Positions 9,756 to 16,997 of a stretch of DNA of 64,000 nucleotides are shown one piece after another. Within the stretch, counting starts at the first letter, position 1. Each line of letters opens with the position of its first letter. Below the pieces are notes generated by a model. That model was not told the origin of the DNA. It was given only the letters and a program-made list of their open reading frames with translations, and ran no database searches. A program made the translations under genes and the position numbers. The DNA comes from Terriglobus sp. TAA 43 (GTDB taxonomy: Bacteria > Acidobacteriota > Terriglobia > Terriglobales > Acidobacteriaceae), in contig NZ_JUGR01000004.1 in assembly GCF_000800015.1 (NCBI RefSeq), positions 124,001 through 188,000 of the forward strand, given 5' to 3'.

Positions 9756-9762
9756 AAGGAGG
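9756..9762 (+). promoter_or_regulatory. Strong ribosome binding site fixing the HU start
   Basis: AAGGAGG lies 8 nt before the ATG at 9771. It shows that the 31 in-frame codons upstream are not translated. Confidence 0.8.
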
Positions 9763-9770
9763 CATCCCGT

Positions 9771-10061
9771 ATGACCAAGGCAGATCTCGTAGATGGCGTG
9801 ACCGCCTCCGGCGACCTTACCCGCCGTGATGGTGAAGTCATTGTGGACACGTTCTTCGAGGGCATCATTGATGCCATCCGCAGCGATGAGAAGGTGGAGA
9901 TCCGCGGCTTCGGATCGTTCCGCATTCGCCAGCGGAATGCGCGCATCGGACGCAATCCCAAGACAGGCGACAAGGTAGAAGTGCCCGCGAAGCGCGTGCC
10001 CTACTTCAAGCCGTCCAAGGAACTCCGCGATCTGGTCAACGCCCCGGAACCTTCCGCTTAA
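9771..10061 (+). CDS. HU/IHF-family DNA-binding protein
   Basis: A 96-residue histone-like protein that bends DNA and compacts the nucleoid. It has the usual helical dimerisation part (MTKADLVDGV onward) and the beta-arm region with the family signature GFGSFRIRQRNARIGRNPKT (about residues 47-66), ending with VPAKRVPYFKPSKEL. It could be HU or an IHF-like homologue; the helix-1 sequence does not decide. The stop TAA (10059-10061) overlaps by two bases the stop of the convergent thioesterase gene. Confidence 0.93.
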   Translation: MTKADLVDGVTASGDLTRRDGEVIVDTFFEGIIDAIRSDEKVEIRGFGSFRIRQRNARIGRNPKTGDKVEVPAKRVPYFKPSKELRDLVNAPEPSA

Positions 10062-10489
10062 GCTTCCTTTTCCAGCAGCTTGCGAAATGCCTGGGCATAC
10101 GGCTCGGGCAACTCGCGTTTCGTCATCTCGCGGCTTACCACCACATGGCTCGTTGAGCCTTCGCAGAGCAGTTTGCCGTCTTCCACGCGAACAACCTCAT
10201 ACGCCATCTTCAACACTGGTCCGCGCATGGCAGTAATGCGTGTGCGTACCGCGATTTCGTCGTCGTAGCGTGCCGATGCGCGATAGCGCGCTTCCACACT
10301 GACAACCGCGATCAGGCAGCCGTGTTCTCTCTCCAGGTCGGCATAGGCAAGTCCCAGCGAACGCATCAGTTCCACGCGCCCCACCTCAAACCAGATCAGA
10401 TAATTCGCGTGATAAACCACGCCCATCTGATCGGTTTCGGCATAGCGGACACGGAGACGGGCTTCGGCGTGGAAAGGCTGTTGCGGCAT
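10058..10489 (-). CDS. YbgC-like acyl-CoA thioesterase (hot-dog fold)
   Basis: A 143-residue hot-dog thioesterase of the YbgC/4-hydroxybenzoyl-CoA thioesterase group, cytosolic, hydrolysing acyl-CoA thioesters. The catalytic signature YAETDQMGVVYHANY is at residues 16-30, with the family's Asp in the same position as in YbgC. It lies 9 nt downstream of the nicotinamidase stop on the same strand, so the two may share a transcript. YbgC often sits with tol-pal genes, but no tol genes are visible here. Confidence 0.88.
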   Translation of the reverse strand: MPQQPFHAEARLRVRYAETDQMGVVYHANYLIWFEVGRVELMRSLGLAYADLEREHGCLIAVVSVEARYRASARYDDEIAVRTRITAMRGPVLKMAYEVVRVEDGKLLCEGSTSHVVVSREMTKRELPEPYAQAFRKLLEKEA

Positions 10490-10498
10490 AGCTTAAGT

Positions 10499-11119
10499 TT
10501 AACGGCCCAGCAGCACTTCGCTTGTGATGGTGCTCACACCGGCCGCCTGCCATTTCTTTGACATCTCCGCCATGGATTGCGGATCGATACCCCGCACTGC
10601 ATCTGTGATGACGGTGATGTTGAATCCAAACTGCTTGCCATCCAGCGCCGAAAAACCCACGCAGTAATCCCAGGCAAGTCCACACAGATAAAGGTCAGTA
10701 ACTCCCTTATCGCGGAAGTATCCAGCCAGACCGGTAGAGGTCGTGTGATCGTTTTCCAGGAAGGCAGAGTAGGAGTCGATGTCGCGACGAAATCCTTTGC
10801 GCAGAATCAGACCGGCGTGAGGAAGCTCCAGATCAGGCGATAGTTCTGCCCCCGCGCTGTCCTGGATCGTGTGGTCGGGCCAGAGTGCCTGCGTTCCGTA
10901 AGCGGCCTCTACAGTCTCCACAAAGGCCTGCTTGCCATGTGTCGACGCGAATGAGATGTGGTCAGCCGGGTGCCAGTCCTGCGTCAGCGCAATCTCGGCA
11001 AATTTCTTGCCCAAACGATTGATAACGGGAATCACTTCCTCACCCTTGGGAACCTCCAGCGAACCACCCGTAAGAAAGTCCCTCTGAACGTCAATGACAA
11101 GCAGTGCATTCTGCGACAT
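10499..11119 (-). CDS. pncA: Nicotinamidase (isochorismatase-like fold)
   Basis: Hydrolyses nicotinamide to nicotinate in NAD salvage. The triad is visible as Asp10 (LVIDVQRDF), Lys108 (LRKGF) and Cys153 (DYCVGF). Metal-binding residues are in QDWHP (48-51) and LWPDH (79-83). The ATG at 11117-11119 is chosen because the family begins 5-8 residues before the first strand; AAAGGA lies about 11 nt upstream. At 206 residues it has the usual PncA length. It fits functionally with the NMN deamidase domain of CinA elsewhere in the window. Confidence 0.9.
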   Translation of the reverse strand: MSQNALLVIDVQRDFLTGGSLEVPKGEEVIPVINRLGKKFAEIALTQDWHPADHISFASTHGKQAFVETVEAAYGTQALWPDHTIQDSAGAELSPDLELPHAGLILRKGFRRDIDSYSAFLENDHTTSTGLAGYFRDKGVTDLYLCGLAWDYCVGFSALDGKQFGFNITVITDAVRGIDPQSMAEMSKKWQAAGVSTITSEVLLGR

Positions 11120-11396
11120 ATCCGGCACGATCCTTTGCATTCCTAAGCTTTGCTTTTGATTCTCTGCTGCCGCGCGTCGATGCGCCACCCGTGCGATTGC
11201 CTACACGTTCACAGCAGCGGGGCATAGTTACTTGTTTGGTTCCTTTCCGGTTTTCTTCTGGAATTCGGGGGTATTTCTCGCGGTTCCCCCTTGACTTACC
11301 AGTTACCCCGTATCAGAGTAGGAACATCACGGTCGTTCTTTATCGGACGTGCGTGATATGGGGCCTTGCTCTGGCACCCATCCGCTACAAGACAAT

Positions 11397-11939
11397 ATGG
11401 CAACCATGATGGCACCCGTCGAACAGCGGGAGGTACTTCGTTGCGATCACTGCAGCCTGGTTCAGTTCCGGTCTGCAAACTCGCTTTGCCGCAAGTGCCG
11501 CAAGCCCCTGGATGTGGAAGAGCCTGAGCCGGTTGCGGCTCCCGCGCTTTCGCTGGTTCCGCCGGCTGCACAGTCGTCGGACGACAGCGGCATACAGGTG
11601 GCTACCGCCGTGCGCGATCTGCGTCGCGTACGCAACCTGAGCCAGCGTCAGCTTGCTGGCCGCATGAACGTCCCCCGCACCTATATCAGCAAGATTGAGA
11701 ACGGCAAAGCGATGCCGACCCTCAGCAGCCTCGAGCGTCTGGCTCGGGCTCTGCAGGTGGACATCTCCGCTCTTCTGCGCGACGCAAAGACGCGTCACAA
11801 GGACGAAGCCGCTGTTCTCATGGCAGATCCGTTCCTGGCAGAGATTGCTCAGTTCTGCTCGCAACTGGACGCGCTGCAGAAGTCGATCTTCCTCAACCAT
11901 GTGCGCGAACTGGCCAGCGGCCGTCGCCGGATGGCGTAG
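11397..11939 (+). CDS. XRE-family regulator with N-terminal zinc-ribbon-like Cys motif
   Basis: A 180-residue putative transcription regulator. Residues about 15-35 hold CDHC and CRKC, a four-cysteine pattern suited to zinc binding. A Pro/Ala linker follows, then an HTH_3 domain at about 73-127 (LRRVRNLSQRQLAGRMNVPRTYISKIENG). The C-terminal part is helical. It is upstream of uppS on the same strand, with a 120-nt gap. The ATG at 11397 is chosen; ATG 11406 is equally possible and no strong SD is seen. The ligand and targets are unknown. Confidence 0.82.
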   Translation: MATMMAPVEQREVLRCDHCSLVQFRSANSLCRKCRKPLDVEEPEPVAAPALSLVPPAAQSSDDSGIQVATAVRDLRRVRNLSQRQLAGRMNVPRTYISKIENGKAMPTLSSLERLARALQVDISALLRDAKTRHKDEAAVLMADPFLAEIAQFCSQLDALQKSIFLNHVRELASGRRRMA

Positions 11940-12059
11940 GAAACTGACTTTTCGCGACTTCTCTCTCCTCGGCACCGCGCTCAGGTCGATTGCTTCATTG
12001 CAACGGCCTGAGCGGACGTGCTACGGTCGAGCGGTAGCAAATCTTACGGAGTCGATCCC

Positions 12060-12953
12060 TTGCCCCTGACCCAGCCCTTGCGAATCCACGAGCTTTCCCC
12101 GAAGGAACTCGAGGTGTATCGCACGCTGGATCCGGCCCGCATCCCCGAACACGTTGCCATCATTATGGATGGCAATGGACGCTGGGCAGGCAAGCGCGCC
12201 ATGAAGCGCTTCCTCGGTCACCAACAGGGCGCGGAGAGCGTTCAGTTCGTTGTCGAGACGGCATCGCGTATCAATCTTCCGTTCCTCACGCTGTATGCGT
12301 TTTCGCTTGAAAACAATCTGCGTCGCCCTAAGGCGGAAGTCAGCTTCCTCATGAAGCTGCTGAAAAATTACCTCGTCGGCAATGTGAAGCGCATGCAGGA
12401 CAACAACGTCCGCATGAACTACATTGGCCGCACCCACGAACTGCCGGAAGAAGTGCAGGAAACCATGAAGTGGGCGCAGGCAGAGACGGCAAAGAACACC
12501 GGCACAACTCTGACGCTGGCGCTCAACTACGGTTCGCGTGCTGAGATTGTGGACGCAACGCGTTCCATCCTGCGCGACCTCATGGAAGAAGCGCATCGCC
12601 GCGGCTGTTCGGTAGAAGATCTGTTGAGTGTGCAGGGCGGCGTCGAGTCCATCGACGACGAAACCATGTCGCACCACATGTACACGCGCAACATGCCCGA
12701 TCCGGATCTGCTGATCCGCACCAGCGGCGAGATGCGCATCTCCAACTATCTGCTGTGGCAGATCGCGTACTCCGAGCTGTTCGTTACAGACCGTCTGTGG
12801 CCGGACTTCCGTGGAGAGCATCTGCTGGAAGGCATTGCAGCGTTCCAACAGCGCAGCCGCCGCTTCGGTGGTCTCGATACCGAATTTACCGACGAATCGC
12901 TACCTGATCCGCAGATGCCGCAGGCCGCAACGCCGGAGATGGTTAGCCGCTAG
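12060..12953 (+). CDS. uppS: Isoprenyl transferase (undecaprenyl diphosphate synthase)
   Basis: Cis-prenyltransferase making undecaprenyl diphosphate, the carrier lipid for peptidoglycan and polysaccharide. The motif MDGNGRWA is near residue 37. RTSGEMRISNYLLWQIAYSE, containing the family signature, lies near 222. A TTG start at 12060 with GGAG at 12048-12051 (8 nt spacing) is favoured; the upstream extension to 12018 is not conserved-looking. This gives 297 residues, about 40 more than E. coli UppS, split between an N-terminal lead and a Pro-rich tail. It precedes a small membrane gene by 3 nt and then cdsA. Confidence 0.93.
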   Translation: MPLTQPLRIHELSPKELEVYRTLDPARIPEHVAIIMDGNGRWAGKRAMKRFLGHQQGAESVQFVVETASRINLPFLTLYAFSLENNLRRPKAEVSFLMKLLKNYLVGNVKRMQDNNVRMNYIGRTHELPEEVQETMKWAQAETAKNTGTTLTLALNYGSRAEIVDATRSILRDLMEEAHRRGCSVEDLLSVQGGVESIDDETMSHHMYTRNMPDPDLLIRTSGEMRISNYLLWQIAYSELFVTDRLWPDFRGEHLLEGIAAFQQRSRRFGGLDTEFTDESLPDPQMPQAATPEMVSR

Positions 12954-12956
12954 CCG

Positions 12957-13298
12957 ATGCGGACGCTGGACCGCATTGTCGGATGGGTGTTTCTCGGCTG
13001 CAACGGCCTGCTGTTCCTCCTCTTACATCGTTTCTACGCAGCAGACGCGCAAGTCCTCGTTCTGTGCACGGTGCTCTGCGGACTTTTGCTTGCCGGCATG
13101 AACCTGATGCGGGCCGAGCGTCCACACGACCGCACATTGGCAAAGGTCTGCGTCGCAGGCAATGCGTTTTTCGCGATTTTGCTCGGTGAGCTTAGCCGTG
13201 CCGTCGAGAGTTTCCCATTGCCGCTTACGATGGCCGCTCTTTGTATCGCCCTCTTATTGCTCAGCATGAGGACGCGCCGCCGCAGCCGACCGATGTAA
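12957..13298 (+). CDS. Small membrane protein between uppS and cdsA
   Basis: A 113-residue protein of four hydrophobic helices separated by short basic loops and ending in an Arg-rich tail. Its ATG is 3 nt after the uppS stop, so it is translationally coupled. cdsA starts 24 nt downstream. I do not recognise the family. Its position between two lipid-synthesis genes suggests an envelope role, which is inference only. Confidence 0.7.
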   Translation: MRTLDRIVGWVFLGCNGLLFLLLHRFYAADAQVLVLCTVLCGLLLAGMNLMRAERPHDRTLAKVCVAGNAFFAILLGELSRAVESFPLPLTMAALCIALLLLSMRTRRRSRPM

Positions 13299-13322
13299 AA
13301 GCTGTATCCTCAACATTGGCCT

Positions 13323-14177
13323 ATGAAGAGAATCCTTACTGCCACGGTCCTGATCGCCCTTGTGTTTGGGTTGATCTTCTGGGGAAACCAGCTTGCTCTG
13401 ATTATTGTGTCGGCGTTGGCCGCCCTGCTGGCCGCGTACGAGTACGTAGCCCTGACGCGAGCGGGCGATGAAGTGGTTCCCGCATGGTGGCTCCTCCCCG
13501 CCGTGGCTCTGCTGTTCGTGGTGACCTACTGGCGTCCGCTGGATTCGCCGCTGCCAGTATTGAGCGCGCTTGGTCTCAGTTTGCTAACCATCGTCGCCTT
13601 TCGCGAAGCAAAGAGCGGTCATTTGGACCGCGTGCTGCCCATCGCCGCGGCAGGCTTCTTCGGCCTCATCTACATCGCGTATCCGTTGACGCTACTGCCG
13701 CAGATTGAAGCAAAGGAAAACGGCCCCACGCTTCTCATCTTCCTGATGCTCGTGGTTTGGACCGGCGATATTGCAGCGCTGTACATCGGCAAGGCCTTCG
13801 GCAAACACAAACTGGCCCCGGCCCTGAGCCCCAACAAAACGCAGGAAGGCGCACTGGCATCCATCGCAGGTTCGGTCGTCATCGCTGCTGTGTTGGCGGG
13901 GGTATGCGAACTCTTCGGTCACCGTGGCAGCACCTTGTTGCACATCTCCGAACCGCTCTGGCAGACGCTGCTGTTAGCAGCGTTGGTCAATGTGGCGGCC
14001 CAGGTGGGCGATCTGCTGGAAAGCGCATTGAAGCGTGGCGTCGGCGTGAAGGATTCCGGCGCAATGCTCCCAGGGCACGGCGGCATTCTCGACCGCATCG
14101 ACGCGTTGCTCGTAGCTGCGCCCGTGCTCTGGTACCTGCTCCTGCTCAAGGAAGCCGCAGGATTCGGCGGATTCTAA
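13323..14177 (+). CDS. cdsA: Phosphatidate cytidylyltransferase
   Basis: Inner-membrane enzyme forming CDP-diacylglycerol from phosphatidate and CTP, the branch point to phosphatidylglycerol, cardiolipin and phosphatidylethanolamine. It has 284 residues and about eight TM helices. The CdsA signature occurs near residues 235-261: SALKRGVGVKDSG followed by LPGHGGILDRID. It lies in the uppS-cdsA order common in bacteria and is closed by a terminator at 14201. Confidence 0.95.
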   Translation: MKRILTATVLIALVFGLIFWGNQLALIIVSALAALLAAYEYVALTRAGDEVVPAWWLLPAVALLFVVTYWRPLDSPLPVLSALGLSLLTIVAFREAKSGHLDRVLPIAAAGFFGLIYIAYPLTLLPQIEAKENGPTLLIFLMLVVWTGDIAALYIGKAFGKHKLAPALSPNKTQEGALASIAGSVVIAAVLAGVCELFGHRGSTLLHISEPLWQTLLLAALVNVAAQVGDLLESALKRGVGVKDSGAMLPGHGGILDRIDALLVAAPVLWYLLLLKEAAGFGGF

Positions 14178-14200
14178 GAGCTTCTCAATTCAGTTTTCGC

Positions 14201-14252
14201 CGCAGGGGCAGGCAGTGCGATTGGACATGCCCGCCCCTGCGATAAACTTTTT
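14201..14252 (+). terminator. Rho-independent terminator after cdsA
   Basis: A 14-bp stem with one mismatch (14201-14214 paired with 14228-14241) and a 13-nt loop, followed by ATAAACTTTTTAT. It separates the uppS-cdsA operon from the proline dehydrogenase gene. Confidence 0.75.
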
Positions 14253-14258
14253 ATAGCG

Positions 14259-15173
14259 ATGCTTCGTTCTCTCCTGATCTCTCTTTCCCAGAACCACACT
14301 TTGCGCGGCATCATGGAGCAGTCGGCTCCCGGTCGTAAGCTGTCCAGTCGTTTTGTCGCCGGTCTCACCGTAGACGACGCGCTTCGCGTCACGCGCGATC
14401 TGAATGCGCAGGGATTCGCCGTCACCGCGGATGCGTTGGGTGAAAGCGTGCGGTCAGAAGCGGAAGCACTCGCCGCTGCGGACGTCTACCATCGGCTGCT
14501 CGACGGCATCACAGCGGGCAAGCTGAACGCGAATGTAAGCGTGAAGCTCACTGGCGTGGGCATGGATGTTTCGCCGGAACTGGCGGAACGCACCACCGGC
14601 GACATCGTGGCACACGCCGCGCATGAGGGGAACTTCGTTCGCATCGACATGGAGGGCACGCCTTACACTGAGGCGACCATCGCTCTCACAGAGCGGCTGG
14701 CCCAGCAATATCCCGGCGCGGTCGGAACCGTGCTGCAGGCATACCTGTTTCGCACTGCCGATGACACAGCACGCCTCCTGAAACAAGGCATTCGCATTCG
14801 GCTGTGCAAAGGCGCTTACAAAGAAGCTGGCGACGTTGCCTTTCCTGCCAAGTCGGACGTGGACGCGAACTATGTGAAGTTGATGCAGACAATGCTCCCT
14901 TCAGGAGTCTTCTGCGGCATCGCCACACATGACCCCGCAATGGTGGATGCCACCGAACGTTTCGCCGCAGAAAACAACATTCCGCGGTCCGCGTTTGAGT
15001 TTCAAATGCTCTACGGTGTGAAACGAGACTTGCAGCGCGAACTGCTGCGCCGCGGTTATGGCGTGCGCATCTATCTCCCCTTCGGCACAGACTGGTATCC
15101 GTACTTCATGCGCCGACTGGCGGAGCGTCCTGCCAACGTTCTTTTCCTCTTGCGCAACCTCGTGTCCAATTAA
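14259..15173 (+). CDS. Proline dehydrogenase (monofunctional PRODH)
   Basis: FAD-dependent oxidation of proline to pyrroline-5-carboxylate, passing electrons to the quinone pool. At 304 residues it is the short monofunctional form, without the P5C dehydrogenase domain of PutA. Supporting motifs are RLCKGAYKE near residue 184, IATHDP near 228, and the C-terminal helix region YGVRIYLPFGTDWYPYFMRR followed by LAERPAN, which carries the substrate-binding Arg pair. It stands after the cdsA terminator and before an exported protein gene. No P5C dehydrogenase gene is in the window. Confidence 0.93.
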   Translation: MLRSLLISLSQNHTLRGIMEQSAPGRKLSSRFVAGLTVDDALRVTRDLNAQGFAVTADALGESVRSEAEALAAADVYHRLLDGITAGKLNANVSVKLTGVGMDVSPELAERTTGDIVAHAAHEGNFVRIDMEGTPYTEATIALTERLAQQYPGAVGTVLQAYLFRTADDTARLLKQGIRIRLCKGAYKEAGDVAFPAKSDVDANYVKLMQTMLPSGVFCGIATHDPAMVDATERFAAENNIPRSAFEFQMLYGVKRDLQRELLRRGYGVRIYLPFGTDWYPYFMRRLAERPANVLFLLRNLVSN

Positions 15174-15251
15174 CGCCACTGCTGGCTTTTTAACGACGTT
15201 TTCTGCATCTTAGTGAGAGATTTCCCGTCTCTAACCTTTGTGACCCAAGTT

Positions 15252-16097
15252 ATGACCCCTAGTCGTTTTGCGCCTGTACTTCTCGCATTGGCGTGTACCA
15301 CCCCTGTCCTGAATGCACAGCAGGCCAGCGTCCCCGTGCAAATTGCCGCAAACGACGATGCTGTCGTCGCGATAGCCCAACCCGTGAACTTGGCAGCCGA
15401 ATCATCCAGCCTGCCCGATGCTCCGGGAAGAAACACTGATCAGCAGTCTCAAACTCAGGATCCGCACGCCGCCAACGCAGGGCAGGCTGGCCACACGGCA
15501 ACCGGAGAACCACAGCAGACGCAGCGCATCCTTGGCATCATGCCGAACTTCAGTGCGGTATCTGCCGACACTAAGCTGCCTCCCATGACGCCGAAGCAAA
15601 AGTTTGTGCTTGCCGCGCGGAACTCCTTCGACTACTCCAGCTTCGTACTTGCCGCATTCACTGCAGGTTTTGCCATGAACGGCAATTCGTATCCTGAGTT
15701 TCACCAGGGTGTGAAGGGCTACGCGCGGTATTACTGGCACGGCCTGGCCGACACAGCCAGCGAAAACTTTATGGTGTCAGGCGCCATGCCAGTCGTCTTC
15801 CATCAGGACCCGCGTTATTACACACTCGGCCATGGCGGGTTCAAGCGCCGTGCTTGGTATGGTGCCACCCGAATCTTCGTCTCACGTACGGATGACGGCA
15901 GCGCCATGCCGAATTATTCAGAGATCATCGGCGCAGGTGCGGCAGCGGGCATCTCTTCGCTGTACTACCCCACCCGTTATCGCACATGGACGAAAGTAGG
16001 GCAGAAGTGGCTGACCAGCGTCCTGATTGACGGAGCAGGTTACACGTTTAAAGAGTTCTGGCCAGACATCAATCACAAAATTTTCCACACGCATTAA
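15252..16097 (+). CDS. Exported protein of unknown function with SLPDAP motif
   Basis: A 281-residue protein with a signal peptide (about residues 1-22, cut after LNA). A low-complexity Gln/Ala/Thr-rich stretch with SLPDAP near residue 54 follows, then a folded C-terminal half of about 190 residues with HQDPRYYTLGHGGFKRR and two glycine/alanine-rich amphipathic segments. I associate this protein type with Acidobacteriota, but the function is unknown. It could be an outer-membrane-associated protein. The ATG at 15252 puts the signal peptide at the N-terminus; a GTG at 15213 would add 13 residues. It is closed by a strong terminator. Confidence 0.72.
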   Translation: MTPSRFAPVLLALACTTPVLNAQQASVPVQIAANDDAVVAIAQPVNLAAESSSLPDAPGRNTDQQSQTQDPHAANAGQAGHTATGEPQQTQRILGIMPNFSAVSADTKLPPMTPKQKFVLAARNSFDYSSFVLAAFTAGFAMNGNSYPEFHQGVKGYARYYWHGLADTASENFMVSGAMPVVFHQDPRYYTLGHGGFKRRAWYGATRIFVSRTDDGSAMPNYSEIIGAGAAAGISSLYYPTRYRTWTKVGQKWLTSVLIDGAGYTFKEFWPDINHKIFHTH

Positions 16098-16110
16098 TTC
16101 TTTGCATGCG

Positions 16111-16139
16111 AAAGGGCGGACTAAGGTCCGCCCTTTTTT
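16111..16139 (+). terminator. Strong rho-independent terminator
   Basis: A perfect 11-bp stem, AAAGGGCGGAC with its complement (16111-16121 and 16126-16136), a 4-nt loop and a run of six T. It ends the exported-protein transcript and faces the convergent glycosyltransferase gene. Confidence 0.93.
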
Positions 16140-16172
16140 AGTTAAATATGTCGATACACCCAAAGCGCAGCG

Positions 16173-16970
16173 CTATTCCTGCACTGCCTTCTTCCGCGCT
16201 TCCCACACCTTCACGTATTTCCAGTGGGCATAGACGGCGTGGTTCAGGTGGAAGATCAAGCCTTCCGCGCCGTCCAGAAAGCCCAGCCGGAAGATGTAGT
16301 TCTTCACCCATCCAAAGAACGGGTTGATGAATGACTGTGTCAGCAGCGCCCAGTTCGGCGTTCCTGCTTTGCGCCGTGACAACGCCACCACCGTGCCGGT
16401 GGAGTACTCGTTCATGTGGTCCAGATAGTTCGCGAAATCCGGATAGCCGTAGTGCTGTAAATGATGTTTCAGGTAGGCCTTGTCGGCATCGTATTGCGGC
16501 GTGCCATGCGGCCCAATGCTTTCGTCGACTGTGGCCATGCCGCGTCGGAAGAGGCGCAGCTTTTCATCAGGAAACAGGCCGCCGTGGCGCATCCATCGCG
16601 TCATGAAGATGTTCAGTCGCGGTATCCAGAAGGCGTTTACCGTGGCATTGCGCAACGCATTCTGAATCTCAACTGCCAGTTCCGGTGTCACCACTTCGTC
16701 CGCGTCCAGCAAAATGATCCAGTCGCCGGTGCACTTCGCAATGGCAACGTTCTTCTGCTCTGCGTGGCCTTTGAAGTCACGGTTGTAGCTGTGCTTCGCG
16801 CCGTACTGCACGGCAATCTCCGGCGACCGATCTTTCGATCCGGAGTCGACGATGACAATCTCATCCACCCACCCCTGCAACGCAGCCAGCGTGCGGGGCA
16901 GGTTCTTCTCTTCGTTGGTGGCGATCATCGCCACAGAAATAGTGGGTCTTGTGGTCTCGTTCGTGTTCAC
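16173..16970 (-). CDS. Family 2 glycosyltransferase (WaaE/KdtX-like)
   Basis: A 265-residue GT-A fold transferase, probably acting on the cytosolic face of the inner membrane in lipopolysaccharide core or similar glycan synthesis. N-terminal SVAMIATNEEKNLPRTL and VDSGSKDRS bind the nucleotide sugar, and LLDADEVV (about residue 88) is the DxD-like metal site. The C-terminal region FGWVKNYIFRLGFLDG is typical of the lipopolysaccharide core beta-glucosyltransferase group. It starts 27 nt after the TonB-dependent receptor stop on the same strand. The sugar and acceptor are unknown. Confidence 0.86.
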   Translation of the reverse strand: MNTNETTRPTISVAMIATNEEKNLPRTLAALQGWVDEIVIVDSGSKDRSPEIAVQYGAKHSYNRDFKGHAEQKNVAIAKCTGDWIILLDADEVVTPELAVEIQNALRNATVNAFWIPRLNIFMTRWMRHGGLFPDEKLRLFRRGMATVDESIGPHGTPQYDADKAYLKHHLQHYGYPDFANYLDHMNEYSTGTVVALSRRKAGTPNWALLTQSFINPFFGWVKNYIFRLGFLDGAEGLIFHLNHAVYAHWKYVKVWEARKKAVQE

Positions 16971-16997
16971 AGCAGTTGAGTCTAGAGCATTTCTTGT

